Shown piece after piece: positions 8,360-16,350 of a stretch of 39,529 bases of DNA. A program made the translations under genes and the position numbers. Location of the stretch: NCBI GenBank assembly GCA_016929905.1, contig JAFGHX010000271.1, positions 1-39,529 of the forward strand. Reading direction: 5' to 3'. Under the pieces are notes generated by a model. It was not told where the DNA came from. It ran no database searches and was given only the letters and a program-made list of their open reading frames with translations. Each line of letters begins with the position of its first letter. Positions within the stretch are counted from its first letter, which is position 1. The stretch comes from Kiritimatiellia bacterium (GTDB taxonomy: Bacteria; Verrucomicrobiota; Kiritimatiellia; JAFGHX01).

Positions 8360-8388
8360 TTGACAAGCCACTTGATAAAATGTATAAT
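8360..8388 (+). promoter_or_regulatory. Perfect consensus sigma-70 promoter before AraC gene
   Basis: TTGACA (8360-8365) and TATAAT (8383-8388) are separated by exactly 17 nt. The AraC ATG begins only 10 nt after the -10 box, so the expected start site (about 8394-8397) is within a few bases of the start codon and no room is left for a Shine-Dalgarno. The mRNA should be leaderless or nearly so, unless translation starts further in. Confidence 0.75.
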
Positions 8389-8398
8389 CGGGCCACTC

Positions 8399-9223
8399 AT
8401 GGAAACCGTAGAACTCGATCTGTCGGGGTTGAGAACGATTACGACGGCTAACTTCGTATGGCGGCAGTCTTTGCCGAGAAAGAGTATGTTCCGTCCTGAG
8501 GTCCACTTCCTGTACTACCAGAGCGAAGGGCTCCGAATCATGGAGGATCGGGACGAGTCGTTCGAGATGCGGCCGGGCGACGTGATTCTGTTCTACGGCG
8601 GCTCGGCCTACGTCTCGTACGGACCGCCCAAGCCGTACCGGGCGATGAATGTGCTTTTCGCCCCAGTCAGTGCGGACCGGTGTCTGCGGGGCGCGGACGC
8701 CGGAGAAACGGCGAGCGGCCGGATTCGGATGCTCTCGCGACTGCGAACGGACCGCGATCCGGCGATCCGGCAGCTATTCGAGGAGACCGTGCTGCACGCG
8801 CACTCCGCCTCGCGGCTCAGGCGGGCCAAAGCGTCGGCCCTGCTGAGCCAACTTCTCATCGAGTTGGCCATGCGGTCCACGCCAAGCCGCGCGGGCCCGC
8901 CGGCGCAGGTGGAATACGCGCTCGATCATCTGGAGCGGCATCTGGACCGCAGCGTGAATCTTGACGAGTTGGCCGCGCTTGTCGGCCTGAGCCGCCGCAC
9001 GCTCACACGCCGATTCCGGGGGGCGACCGGCAAATCGATCGCGAAGTACCACCTCGACGCCCGGCTGCGGCTCGCCGCCTCGATTCTGAAGACAAACCCG
9101 GACATCCGTCTTCATGAAGTGGCCGGAACCCTTGGTTTTTACGACGAATTCCACTTCAGCCGCGCGTTCAAACGGCATTTCGGACTCAGCCCGGGCCGCA
9201 CCAAACGCCGTAGCAGTCTGTAA
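8399..9223 (+). CDS. AraC family transcriptional regulator
   Basis: A 274-residue regulator. The N-terminal cupin-like sensor spans about 20-110 (RPEVHFLYYQSEG, then MRPGDVILFYGG). The C-terminal AraC DNA-binding region has a first HTH at VNLDELAALVGLSRRTLTRRF and a second ending in FYDEFHFSRAFKRHFGLSPG. The start at 8399 is chosen because the residues before it come from the promoter itself. It is divergent from the URO-D-like gene (98 nt between starts) and presumably regulates it. No ribosome-binding site is visible; see the promoter entry. Confidence 0.9.
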   Translation: METVELDLSGLRTITTANFVWRQSLPRKSMFRPEVHFLYYQSEGLRIMEDRDESFEMRPGDVILFYGGSAYVSYGPPKPYRAMNVLFAPVSADRCLRGADAGETASGRIRMLSRLRTDRDPAIRQLFEETVLHAHSASRLRRAKASALLSQLLIELAMRSTPSRAGPPAQVEYALDHLERHLDRSVNLDELAALVGLSRRTLTRRFRGATGKSIAKYHLDARLRLAASILKTNPDIRLHEVAGTLGFYDEFHFSRAFKRHFGLSPGRTKRRSSL

Positions 9224-9621
9224 CACCGTCACGATCTGTTACACCCCCCCCTCCCTGCCCCGGCCCGCCGCGTTTATGGGGCATCCGGCCCGATACCTGC
9301 AAAAAATGCAACAAGGATTCCGCTTCCGTGCACTCCGCAGCATGATCACAAATAGCAGCACCCTTGAGGGCGGAACGCGCGATAGACACTGTGGCAAAGC
9401 GTCCACGAAGGATCGCCGCAAGACGAGCAAAAGAATGTCCCGGTGACACAAGAATTGGCACATTTCTTGCTCTTTCTTGACAAGGGTATGTATTTTGTCA
9501 CAAGATAACGATAACGGGAGAGGCGAGGACCCAGATCGGCGGGCAGAACTCGCGGATTCGGGTGGTTGATCCCAATCCGAAGATTGCGGCTCGCGGATCG
9601 GGAGGGGCGGGGGAGCAGGCG
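9224..9621. other. 398-nt intergenic region with sigma-54 type promoter
   Basis: No gene is supported here. A 7-bp inverted repeat, TGTAACA (9219-9225) and TGTTACA (9237-9243), straddles the AraC stop, followed by C-runs rather than T, so its role as terminator is doubtful. The main signal is the -24/-12 element at 9455-9471, followed by about 150 nt of leader before the next gene. Confidence 0.6.
9455..9471 (+). promoter_or_regulatory. Sigma-54 (RpoN) type -24/-12 promoter
   Basis: TTGGCACATTTCTTGCT fits the RpoN consensus YTGGCACR-N4-TTGCW almost exactly: GG at 9457-9458 and GC at 9469-9470 are separated by the obligatory 10 nt. Transcription would start near 9482, leaving a leader of about 140 nt before the receiver-like gene at 9622. 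Upstream and downstream repeats of CAAGAA/TTCTTG (9449-9454, 9464-9469, 9474-9479) may be activator or structural sites. Neither rpoN nor an enhancer-binding protein is in this window. Confidence 0.6.
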
Positions 9622-10062
9622 ATGGCCAAGCGAGTTCTTCTGGTGGGAGCGGCGAACGATGCGCATCCCGGGTTGCGCGGCGCGCTCGAGCAGCGGGGGT
9701 TCGAGGTGGTTGCCCTTCAGAATGCCCGGGAACTCTCCCAAGCCCTGGCCCGTTCGGTAAAGAACGGACGCAAGCCGGCAGCGCTGGTCGTGGGGCTTCT
9801 GCCGGATACCGAGGACAAGCCCTTGTTGACGCAGACGCTCGAGCAGCAGAGCACACAAATCCCCGTCATTGTGTTTTCGGAGTTCGACCCGCAGCAGCCA
9901 CCCGAACACCTCTCACGGATTCCCGGCGTCGGATACGTGGAGAAACCGTTCGAACCGCACAACGTGGCGTCGCTGGTGTCGCAGTGCCTGGCCGCACAGG
10001 ATAGCCAACGGCAGCCGGGCTCGCCGAAAGCGCGCCGGAGATCCTGGGCAATCTGGGCGTAA
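9622..10062 (+). CDS. Degenerate receiver-like (CheY-fold) protein
   Basis: A 146-residue protein with the beta/alpha pattern of a response-regulator receiver domain over residues 3-124 and no output domain, only a short basic tail. The conserved Lys of receivers is present in GYVEKPF (K108) and a Ser stands in the signalling position (S86). The phosphoacceptor Asp, however, is replaced by Gly (G58 in ALVVGLLPD), and the N-terminal acidic pair is missing (VLLVGAAND). It is thus probably phosphorylation-independent. ATG 9622 has GGGAGCAGG upstream; the longer frame is rejected. A sigma-54 type promoter lies upstream. No partner kinase is nearby. Confidence 0.75.
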   Translation: MAKRVLLVGAANDAHPGLRGALEQRGFEVVALQNARELSQALARSVKNGRKPAALVVGLLPDTEDKPLLTQTLEQQSTQIPVIVFSEFDPQQPPEHLSRIPGVGYVEKPFEPHNVASLVSQCLAAQDSQRQPGSPKARRRSWAIWA

Positions 10063-10117
10063 AAGCCCACCCCGAAGCTTGATCCGATCGGCCGGGGGCG
10101 CGCGAACCGCCCTGACG

Positions 10118-10525
10118 TCATCCCCAGTCTTCCACGGCCAAGCCCGGAATGTCCTTGAAATCCTTCGCGTTCAGCGTGGCGACGATCAACCCGTGCCGTT
10201 TGGCCGTCGCGGCGATGAGCAGATCGATCGTCGGCTTGGGACGCCCCATCCGCTTGAGTTCCGCGGCAAGCGATCCGAACGAAGCGGCCGCGACGGCATC
10301 GAATGGAAGAACAGAATAACGCTCCGCGAGCAGCTCGCGGTAGCGGCGCCAGTACTTCTCCGAGCCTCGCTGCTCCAACCCCTGAAGCAATTCCGCCTGG
10401 CACAGTGCGGACGTGCATACCGCCTCGTCACCCAATGCGCTCCAGCGCGCCATGACGCTCGCGACCGGTCTGTCTTTGATCGGTTGCGAGAAAACAGACG
10501 TGTCAAGCAGGTGTGACAACCCCAT
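10118..10525 (-). CDS. VapC-family PIN-domain toxin
   Basis: A 135-residue PIN-domain ribonuclease, the toxin of a type II toxin-antitoxin module. The acidic metal-binding residues are in place: D8 in LLDTSV, E45 in SALCQAELLQG, D101 in TIDLLIAATAKRHG, with D122 in LNAKDF. The ATG at 10525 overlaps the antitoxin stop by one base (TGATG); a GTG at 10528 is an alternative with a GTGA overlap. Predicted to cleave RNA when not held by the antitoxin. Length is usual for VapC. Confidence 0.9.
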   Translation of the reverse strand: MGLSHLLDTSVFSQPIKDRPVASVMARWSALGDEAVCTSALCQAELLQGLEQRGSEKYWRRYRELLAERYSVLPFDAVAAASFGSLAAELKRMGRPKPTIDLLIAATAKRHGLIVATLNAKDFKDIPGLAVEDWG

Positions 10526-10791
10526 CACGGTTCCTCGATGCTGAAATCCGTTGTCTCCCTCGACCGCGCAGGCGGCTCGAAATCAACGGTGTCGGACTTC
10601 TCACGCGCACCGTGTCGCGTCATGTACTGCGCCCGCCGCTCCATGACGGTCATGGGCTTGCCCTCCAGCGGATCGATCCGCACCAATGCCTTTCCCCGCT
10701 TCGTCACCAACACAGGCTCATGAAGCCTGGCGACCTCCTCGCAAATCTCCGAAAGCCGCGTCTTCACCTCAAATATGCCGATCGTTTTCAT
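10525..10791 (-). CDS. Phd/YefM-type antitoxin
   Basis: An 88-residue protein with the Phd/YefM pattern: N-terminal DNA-binding and dimerisation fold (MKTIGIFEVKTRLSEICEEV, then PVLVTKRGKALVRIDP) and a charged flexible C-terminal tail expected to wrap the toxin. It is translationally coupled to the VapC gene. Its promoter places the start site on the ATG, and the antitoxin probably represses it, as is usual for the family. Confidence 0.88.
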   Translation of the reverse strand: MKTIGIFEVKTRLSEICEEVARLHEPVLVTKRGKALVRIDPLEGKPMTVMERRAQYMTRHGAREKSDTVDFEPPARSRETTDFSIEEP

Positions 10792-10797
10792 GGCGAT

Positions 10798-10826
10798 ATA
10801 CTACTAGTTGTCTGGTTGGTTGTCAA
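10798..10826 (-). promoter_or_regulatory. Sigma-70 promoter of the toxin-antitoxin pair
   Basis: On the minus strand TTGACA (10826-10821) and TAGTAT (10803-10798) are separated by 17 nt. Only 6 nt lie between the -10 box and the antitoxin ATG, so transcription should begin at or beside the start codon, predicting a leaderless mRNA. The upstream 200 nt (10827-10992) contain no gene and no clear terminator for the operon ending at 10993. Confidence 0.65.
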
Positions 10827-10992
10827 GCGCGTGGAACCTGGTCCGAAATCTTTGTCGAGAGCCTTGCCGGCCCCTACGGGAGGTCTGCCTGCGGCTGCCG
10901 GCATACGGACGAGACCGGACTGCCAGCCGGCCCGCACAGGGCCGCATACGGCGTGGCGGGACACGTTTCACTTCGGCTGGCGGCGGGGCGCA

Positions 10993-11445
10993 CTACGCCT
11001 CTTTCTCCGCGAGCGTCCGGATCACCTGCGCGCCCGTTTCCGCGGACACGAGCGCTTCGCGCACGGCCGAATCGCGCATGAGCCGCGAGATCTTGGCCAT
11101 CGTCTGAAGGTAGGCTTCCTGGGCTTCCTGCCGCGTGGGGCCAAGGACGAGGAAGAACAGCCGGCACGGCTCTTCATCGATCGCATCGAACTCGACGGGC
11201 GCCGCGGAACGTCCGAAAACGACGACGGGGGTTTCCACCGCCTCGAGCCGCACGTGCGGGACGGCCACGCCGTGCCCGACGCCTGTCGAGCCCAGCTTCT
11301 CGCGCTCGAGGAGGGCCGAAAGAACGGTTTCGCGGTCGAAGCCGTTGATCACGGCGGCAACGAGCCGGCCGATCGCATCTTCTTTCGTCTTGGCGTCAAA
11401 ATCGATAAGAACCCGGTCCACGTTGATCACTTCACTCAGTCTCAT
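10993..11445 (-). CDS. PTS EIIA-type (PtsN/fructose family) phosphoprotein
   Basis: A 150-residue stand-alone EIIA of the nitrogen-PTS/fructose family. The phosphorylatable His is H64 in GVGHGVAVPHVR; the segment CRLFFLVLGP and the helical C-terminus also match the family. No EIIB or EIIC is nearby, so it is more likely regulatory than a sugar transporter part. It is the last gene of the V-ATPase run, 24 nt after the universal stress protein gene, with GGAGG-like bases before the ATG. It is paralogous to the EIIA half of the divergent HTH-EIIA protein at 21313. Coupling to the ATPase is inferred from operon position only. Confidence 0.92.
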   Translation of the reverse strand: MRLSEVINVDRVLIDFDAKTKEDAIGRLVAAVINGFDRETVLSALLEREKLGSTGVGHGVAVPHVRLEAVETPVVVFGRSAAPVEFDAIDEEPCRLFFLVLGPTRQEAQEAYLQTMAKISRLMRDSAVREALVSAETGAQVIRTLAEKEA

Positions 11446-11469
11446 GCGTCCAACCTCCGCTCTCGCCCC

Positions 11470-11913
11470 TCACTTCACCACCAAAACGCTGCAAGGCGCA
11501 TTCTCCAGTATCTTTTCCACCCGCCCCTGGCTCAGCCGCTTGGCCTGCCCGGGCAGCTTGCGCGGGTAGGCCAGCACGATCAGGTCCGTCTTCAAGCGGA
11601 CCGCCTCGTTGAGAATCTCGTTCTCGACGATCCCGTTCTTCTGCAGAATCATGGTGGGAACACCCTGGTCCTTCGCGAGTTCTTCGGCGAAGTACAGCGC
11701 CTTCCACCCTTTCTCCTCCAGCTCGATCTCGATTTCGGCCGTGCTCTGTTCGCTCAGGCGTTTCATGCGGTTGAGCACCATGTGGTCGACGACGTGCAAG
11801 ACGACAAGACTCGCCTTGTTGGCCACAGCCCTGCCGATTCCGACCTGCGTGACGGCAGCATCGATGTCTGCACCCTCCACGACGAGGAGGATCTTACCGA
11901 ACAGGTTCTCCAT
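11470..11913 (-). CDS. Universal stress protein (UspA family)
   Basis: A 147-residue USP domain. The N-terminal strand is FGKILLVVEG and the C-terminal end is VEKILENAPCSVLVVK, typical of the family. The ATP-loop region (AYPRKLPGQAKRLSQG) is divergent from the classical G-2x-G-9x-G-S/T, so nucleotide binding is uncertain. Its start overlaps the end of the ATPase D gene by 20 nt, so it belongs to the ATPase operon. A role in sensing energy or stress state of the ATPase is inference. Confidence 0.9.
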   Translation of the reverse strand: MENLFGKILLVVEGADIDAAVTQVGIGRAVANKASLVVLHVVDHMVLNRMKRLSEQSTAEIEIELEEKGWKALYFAEELAKDQGVPTMILQKNGIVENEILNEAVRLKTDLIVLAYPRKLPGQAKRLSQGRVEKILENAPCSVLVVK

Positions 11914-12541
11914 GGTCGTCTCCTGTCTGCGATGCGCGGCTCTTGAGCAGCTTTCGCCGGAAAAGTTCTTCGCGGTCGTTTTCTTCCATCACGGACTTGA
12001 TCCACGCGACGGTCCGGCGCGCTTCGGGGATGAAGACATTTTCAATGGCGTTGATGCGCCTCTGTGTCTTCTCGATTTCGGAGGCGAGCCGCCAGATCGT
12101 CGCGGCGGCTTCCACATAGCGCGCGAGCGCCTCAACGACCTCACGCATGCCCGCCACGGCGCCGTCCAGACCGTCCGAGCCGTCCAACAGCCCGGGAAAC
12201 ACCGGGTCGGCGCCCGACTGCACGCCGACCTCGGGCACGAGAATGCCCATGACGCCGCGTTGTTCGACCTCGAGCGACAGCTCGGAGCCGACCGCCGCAT
12301 AGACGCGCTCCATCAGTTCCTGCCCGGCCGTCAGGTAGGCGGGCACGAACGCGTCGAGCGTGCCGGCGAGCCGCTCGCGCAGCCGCTTCTCGGAATCCGA
12401 GAAGGCGGCCGTCACCGACATCAACTCCAGCACCAGCACGTCCCGCTTCTGGTGCAGGAGTTCGCAGCCCTGCGTCGCGAAGCGCAGATCGTGCCGCGCT
12501 TTGAACAGGTTCGCCTTGGTCGGCGCCGGATTCCTCGCCAT
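11894..12541 (-). CDS. atpD: V/A-type ATP synthase subunit D (central shaft)
   Basis: A 215-residue subunit D, the coiled-coil rotor shaft inside the A3B3 head. The N-terminus PAPTKANLFKARHDLRFA and QKRDVLVLELM is the family signature, and both ends are long helices. ATG at 12541 lies 4 nt after the B stop; the longer upstream frame is a read-through of B. The 3' end overlaps the universal stress protein gene. Confidence 0.95.
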   Translation of the reverse strand: MARNPAPTKANLFKARHDLRFATQGCELLHQKRDVLVLELMSVTAAFSDSEKRLRERLAGTLDAFVPAYLTAGQELMERVYAAVGSELSLEVEQRGVMGILVPEVGVQSGADPVFPGLLDGSDGLDGAVAGMREVVEALARYVEAAATIWRLASEIEKTQRRINAIENVFIPEARRTVAWIKSVMEENDREELFRRKLLKSRASQTGDDHGEPVR

Positions 12542-12545
12542 CGGT

Positions 12546-13958
12546 TCAGTCTCCCGCCTGCTCGTCCACTCCGTCGCGAACGGCATGATACTTCGCCAAC
12601 TCCTCCGGTGTGACGCGGTGAAGCGCGTCGCGCGGCAGGACCCCGAGCAGATCCCAGGCAATCTCCAGTGTTTGCTCGATCGTCCGCCGCTCATCCCGCC
12701 GCTGGCCGATGAAGGCTTCTTCAAAGGCATCGCCGAAGCGCAGGTGGCGCTGATCAGTGTCCGTCAGCTCTTCGGCGCCGACGATCGCGGCCAGCGACCG
12801 GATGTTGCCGACCCGCGCATAGACCGAATAGAGCTGATTGGCCACGTTCGGATGGTCCTCGCGCGTGCGGCCGGCGCCAATGGCGTCCTTCATGATCCGC
12901 GACAGCGAGGGCAGCGGGTTGATGGGCGGGTAGACGCCCTTCTGATGCAGCTCGCGGTCCAGAACGATCTGCCCCTCGGTAATGTATCCCGTCAGGTCGG
13001 GAATGGGGTGCGTGATGTCGTCGCTCGGCATCGTCAGGATCGGGAGCTGGGTGATGGAGCCTTTGGCCGTCTTCACCCGCCCGCACCGCTCGTAGAGATC
13101 CGCCAGATCCGAATACAGATAGCCCGGATACCCCTTCCGGCTCGGGACTTCACCGCGTGCCGACGTCATTTCACGCAGCGCTTCGCAGTAGTTGGTCATG
13201 TCGGTCAGAATGACCAGCACGTGGAAGTCGTGCTCGAAGGCCAGATGCTCGGCGAGCGTGAGCGCAAAGCGCGGCGTCAGCAGCCGCTCCTCGGGCGGGT
13301 CGGAGGCCAAGTTCAGAAACATCGTGGCGTTCTCCAACGCGCCGGTACGCTCCAGCTCTTCGCGGAAGAAAGCCGCGTCGTCGTTCTTCACGCCCATGGC
13401 GGCGAACACCACGGCGAACGGCTCGTCCGCGCCCCGGATCGCGGCCTGGCGGGCGATCTGAGCCGCCAGCTCGTTGTGCGGCAGCCCGTTGCCCGAGAAG
13501 ATGGGCAGCTTCTGCCCGCGCACGAGCGTATTCATCCCGTCAATCAGGGACACGCCCGTCTCGATCACGTCCGTCGGGTAGTCGCGCGTCACCGGGTTGA
13601 TCGCGCTGCCGTAGACGGACCGTGTCGCACCCTCGAACGGCAGCGGCATCCCGTCCAGCGGGCTGCCGGTTCCGCTCAGGACGCGGCCGAGCAGCGCGGG
13701 CGAGACCGTGAACTCGACGGACCGGCCGAGGAACTTCACCGATGTGCCGCGCAACGAAAGCCCCTCGGTCCCCTCAAACACCTGCACGACGGCCCGCTCG
13801 ACGGACACGTCCAGCACCGTACCGCGGCGCCGCGTTCCGTCCCCGCACAGGACTTCGACCCGTTCGCCGTACGCCACGTCCGTGACGCGCTCGACGACAA
13901 TGATCGGGCCGCCCGCCCGATGCAGGGTCCGATAGATTCTTCCGCTCTCGCCCGGCAT
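12546..13958 (-). CDS. atpB: V/A-type ATP synthase subunit B (non-catalytic)
   Basis: A 470-residue subunit B. As expected of the regulatory subunit, the nucleotide-binding loop is not a Walker A motif but the B-type FSGNGLPHNELAAQIARQA. Other conserved parts include GEVPSRKGYPGYLYSDLA and GSITQLPILTMPSDDITHPIPD. Length is normal. Starts 3 nt after the A stop. Confidence 0.97.
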   Translation of the reverse strand: MPGESGRIYRTLHRAGGPIIVVERVTDVAYGERVEVLCGDGTRRRGTVLDVSVERAVVQVFEGTEGLSLRGTSVKFLGRSVEFTVSPALLGRVLSGTGSPLDGMPLPFEGATRSVYGSAINPVTRDYPTDVIETGVSLIDGMNTLVRGQKLPIFSGNGLPHNELAAQIARQAAIRGADEPFAVVFAAMGVKNDDAAFFREELERTGALENATMFLNLASDPPEERLLTPRFALTLAEHLAFEHDFHVLVILTDMTNYCEALREMTSARGEVPSRKGYPGYLYSDLADLYERCGRVKTAKGSITQLPILTMPSDDITHPIPDLTGYITEGQIVLDRELHQKGVYPPINPLPSLSRIMKDAIGAGRTREDHPNVANQLYSVYARVGNIRSLAAIVGAEELTDTDQRHLRFGDAFEEAFIGQRRDERRTIEQTLEIAWDLLGVLPRDALHRVTPEELAKYHAVRDGVDEQAGD

Positions 13959-13961
13959 ACC

Positions 13962-15719
13962 TCACCCCTCGAAAGCCGTCTCAATCCGTTGCTTCAACTC
14001 GTCCAGCCGCGCCGGTTCGCCGCCCGGTACGGCCTCCTTCATTCGGTGAATCTCCTCGACCACCGGCATGGCGAGAATCTGATGCACCGGCCTGCCGGCC
14101 TGCGACGCTTTCAGCGCGCGCTCATGAAAGGTAAGGATGATGTCGATCATGGCCAACTGCTTCTCCACCGGGCAGTAGCCGTCCACCTCACTGAACGCGC
14201 TCTGCTGCAGAAAGGCCTCCTTGATCAGGCGGGCCGATTCGATCACGATGCGCTGCCGGTCCGGCAACGCGTCCGGACCGATCAACCGCACAATGTTCTG
14301 GAGCCGATCGTCGTCCTTGAGCAACGCCCGCGTGCGGTTGCGCAATTCCGCCCAGGGCAGTCGCGCGTGTTCCGCATACCACTCGGAGACGTCATACTCG
14401 GAATAGGACGTGTTCCAGTGGATCGACGGGAAATGCCGCGCACTGGCCAGGTCGCGGTCCAATCCCCAGAAGGTGCGCACGAACCGTTTCGTATGGGTCA
14501 CGACCGGTTCGGAGAAGTCGCCGCCCGGCGGCGAGACCGCACCGATGATGGTGACCGAGCCTTCGCGCCGTGTGCCGTCGGAATCCTCGATCTCGGCGCG
14601 TCCGGCACGTTCATACACCTCGCCGATACGCGAGGCCAGGTAGGCAGGGTAGCCTTCCTCGGCGGGCATCTGTTCGAGGCGCCCGGAGATTTCGCGCAGG
14701 GCCTCGGCCCAGCGGCTGGTGGAATCGGCCATGATGGCCACGTGATAGCCCATGTCACGGTAGTACTCGGCCAGGGTCACGCCCGTGTAGATGCTGGCCT
14801 CGCGCGCGGTCACCGGCATGTTCGAGGTGTTCGCGATCAGAGCGGTCCGCTCCATGATCGGCTGCTGGCTGCGCGGGTCTCTCAGCACGGGGAATTCCTC
14901 GAGCACCTGCGTCATCTCGTTGCCGCGCTCGCCGCAGCCGATATAGACGATGACGTCGACGTCCGACCACTTGGCCAGCTGGTGCTGAGCGACGGTCTTG
15001 CCCGTGCCGAACCCGCCGGGAATCGCGCAGGCGCCGCCGCGCGCGGCGGGAAACAGGAAATCGATGACGCGCTGGCCGGTGATCACCGGCACGCGGGGCG
15101 GCAGGCGCCGGGCGATCGGGCGCGGCTTGCGGATCGGCCATTTCTGCAACATCGTTATCTCTCGTTCGCCGTTCGCGGCGGTGACTCTGGCCATCACGTC
15201 CGTCACCCGGTATTCGCCCGGCTCGGCGATCCACGCCAGCTTGCCGCTTACCCCCCACGGCGCCATCACGCGGTGGGTGATCAGGTGGGTTTCGGGCACG
15301 TGGCCCAGGATGGAGAGCGACCCCACTTCCTCCCCGGCACGCCGGGCAGGCGTGAAAGACCAGGTCCGTTCCAGGTCAATGCCGGCCGTGCTCAGGCCGC
15401 GCGCCAGGAACGTGCCGCTCTGCTCACGCAGCTTCTCGAGCGGGCGCTGCAGCCCGTCGTAGACGCTGCGCAGAATGCCCGGCCCGAGCCACGCGCAGAG
15501 GGGTTCCCCGCGCGGCACCACCGGCTCGCCCGGCTTGAGGCCTGTCGTGTCTTCGTAGACCTGAACGGTGGCGATGTCGCGCTCCAGGCTGATGATCTCG
15601 CCCGTCAACCGCTCGAGGCCGACGTCAACCTGTTCCCCGAGCCCGGACGCGCCCATATGGTCCGCGAAAATCACCGGCCCGTTGACGCGCAGGATTGCCG
15701 ATTCCTCTTGCGTGCTCAC
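13962..15719 (-). CDS. atpA: V/A-type ATP synthase subunit A (catalytic)
   Basis: A 585-residue catalytic subunit. Walker A is GGFGTGKT (235-242), followed by GCGERGNEMT and the STSRWAEALREISGRLEQMP segment of the catalytic site. The long insert between the N-terminal barrel and the nucleotide domain that separates V/A-type A subunits from F-type beta subunits is present. Starts inside the E stop (ATGA overlap). It performs ATP hydrolysis or synthesis coupled to ion flow at the membrane. Confidence 0.98.
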   Translation of the reverse strand: MSTQEESAILRVNGPVIFADHMGASGLGEQVDVGLERLTGEIISLERDIATVQVYEDTTGLKPGEPVVPRGEPLCAWLGPGILRSVYDGLQRPLEKLREQSGTFLARGLSTAGIDLERTWSFTPARRAGEEVGSLSILGHVPETHLITHRVMAPWGVSGKLAWIAEPGEYRVTDVMARVTAANGEREITMLQKWPIRKPRPIARRLPPRVPVITGQRVIDFLFPAARGGACAIPGGFGTGKTVAQHQLAKWSDVDVIVYIGCGERGNEMTQVLEEFPVLRDPRSQQPIMERTALIANTSNMPVTAREASIYTGVTLAEYYRDMGYHVAIMADSTSRWAEALREISGRLEQMPAEEGYPAYLASRIGEVYERAGRAEIEDSDGTRREGSVTIIGAVSPPGGDFSEPVVTHTKRFVRTFWGLDRDLASARHFPSIHWNTSYSEYDVSEWYAEHARLPWAELRNRTRALLKDDDRLQNIVRLIGPDALPDRQRIVIESARLIKEAFLQQSAFSEVDGYCPVEKQLAMIDIILTFHERALKASQAGRPVHQILAMPVVEEIHRMKEAVPGGEPARLDELKQRIETAFEG

Positions 15720-16342
15720 ACCGTCTTCTCCCCGTCCCCGAATTCCAGCATTCCGGCCACAAGCGTTCGCAGCCGGTCCCGTGCCCGCTCGAGCCTGGCC
15801 TCGAACGTGTTCTCAAACGCAACGCGGCCGGTGTGATCCGTTACAACCGGGCCACCGCACGTGCGGATAGGCTCCTCGCCGATCACAAGCCGCACGCCGT
15901 CGATCTCGCGCGGAAACTCGGGCGAACGGGCCAATGCCTGCTCCGCCGCGTTGAGCCACACCACCACCGCGGGCACGCGGAGGGCCCGAACCCCGCCCGT
16001 CACCAGTTCGATCAGCAGCTCGCGCTTGGCCCCGGCGTCGTCGATCTGCTCGATCGCCTGCAGCGCGGCGGCAAAGACTTCCGCCACCGCCGCCTCGCGC
16101 GCGTTCATGATCGCCCGCCGAAATTCCTGGCGTGCCCGGGCAAGCGCGGCATGCTTGCGGCGTTCGGCCGTTTCGCGCAGCGCAGCCTCGGCAGCTTCCA
16201 GCCGGCTTCGGCTCTGCTCTTGCACCTGATGCACCTGCCGTTCCGCCGCCTTGCCCGCGCGCTCCACGAGCGTTGCGGCCTCCTTGCGCGCCCGCCCGAG
16301 CACGCGCGCCACCAGATCCTCCAGATTTCCGCTGGTACTCAT
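15716..16342 (-). CDS. atpE: V/A-type ATP synthase subunit E (peripheral stalk)
   Basis: A 208-residue protein, N-terminal half (to about 105) a long Ala/Glu/Arg-rich helix, C-terminal half the globular head (VRLVIGEEPIRTCGGPVVTD, FENTFEARLER) typical of subunit E, which joins subunit H as a stator stalk. ATG 16342 is 8 nt after the F stop. Four-base overlap with A. Confidence 0.93.
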   Translation of the reverse strand: MSTSGNLEDLVARVLGRARKEAATLVERAGKAAERQVHQVQEQSRSRLEAAEAALRETAERRKHAALARARQEFRRAIMNAREAAVAEVFAAALQAIEQIDDAGAKRELLIELVTGGVRALRVPAVVVWLNAAEQALARSPEFPREIDGVRLVIGEEPIRTCGGPVVTDHTGRVAFENTFEARLERARDRLRTLVAGMLEFGDGEKTV

Positions 16343-16350
16343 TGCCCTAT

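Noticed and set aside
12360..15836. Very long open frame on the plus strand (1158 codons) opposite the ATPase A, B and D genes
   Set aside because: It is a GC-rich antisense shadow: the minus strand encodes well-conserved ATPase subunits with all motifs, and the plus-strand product has no recognisable domain.
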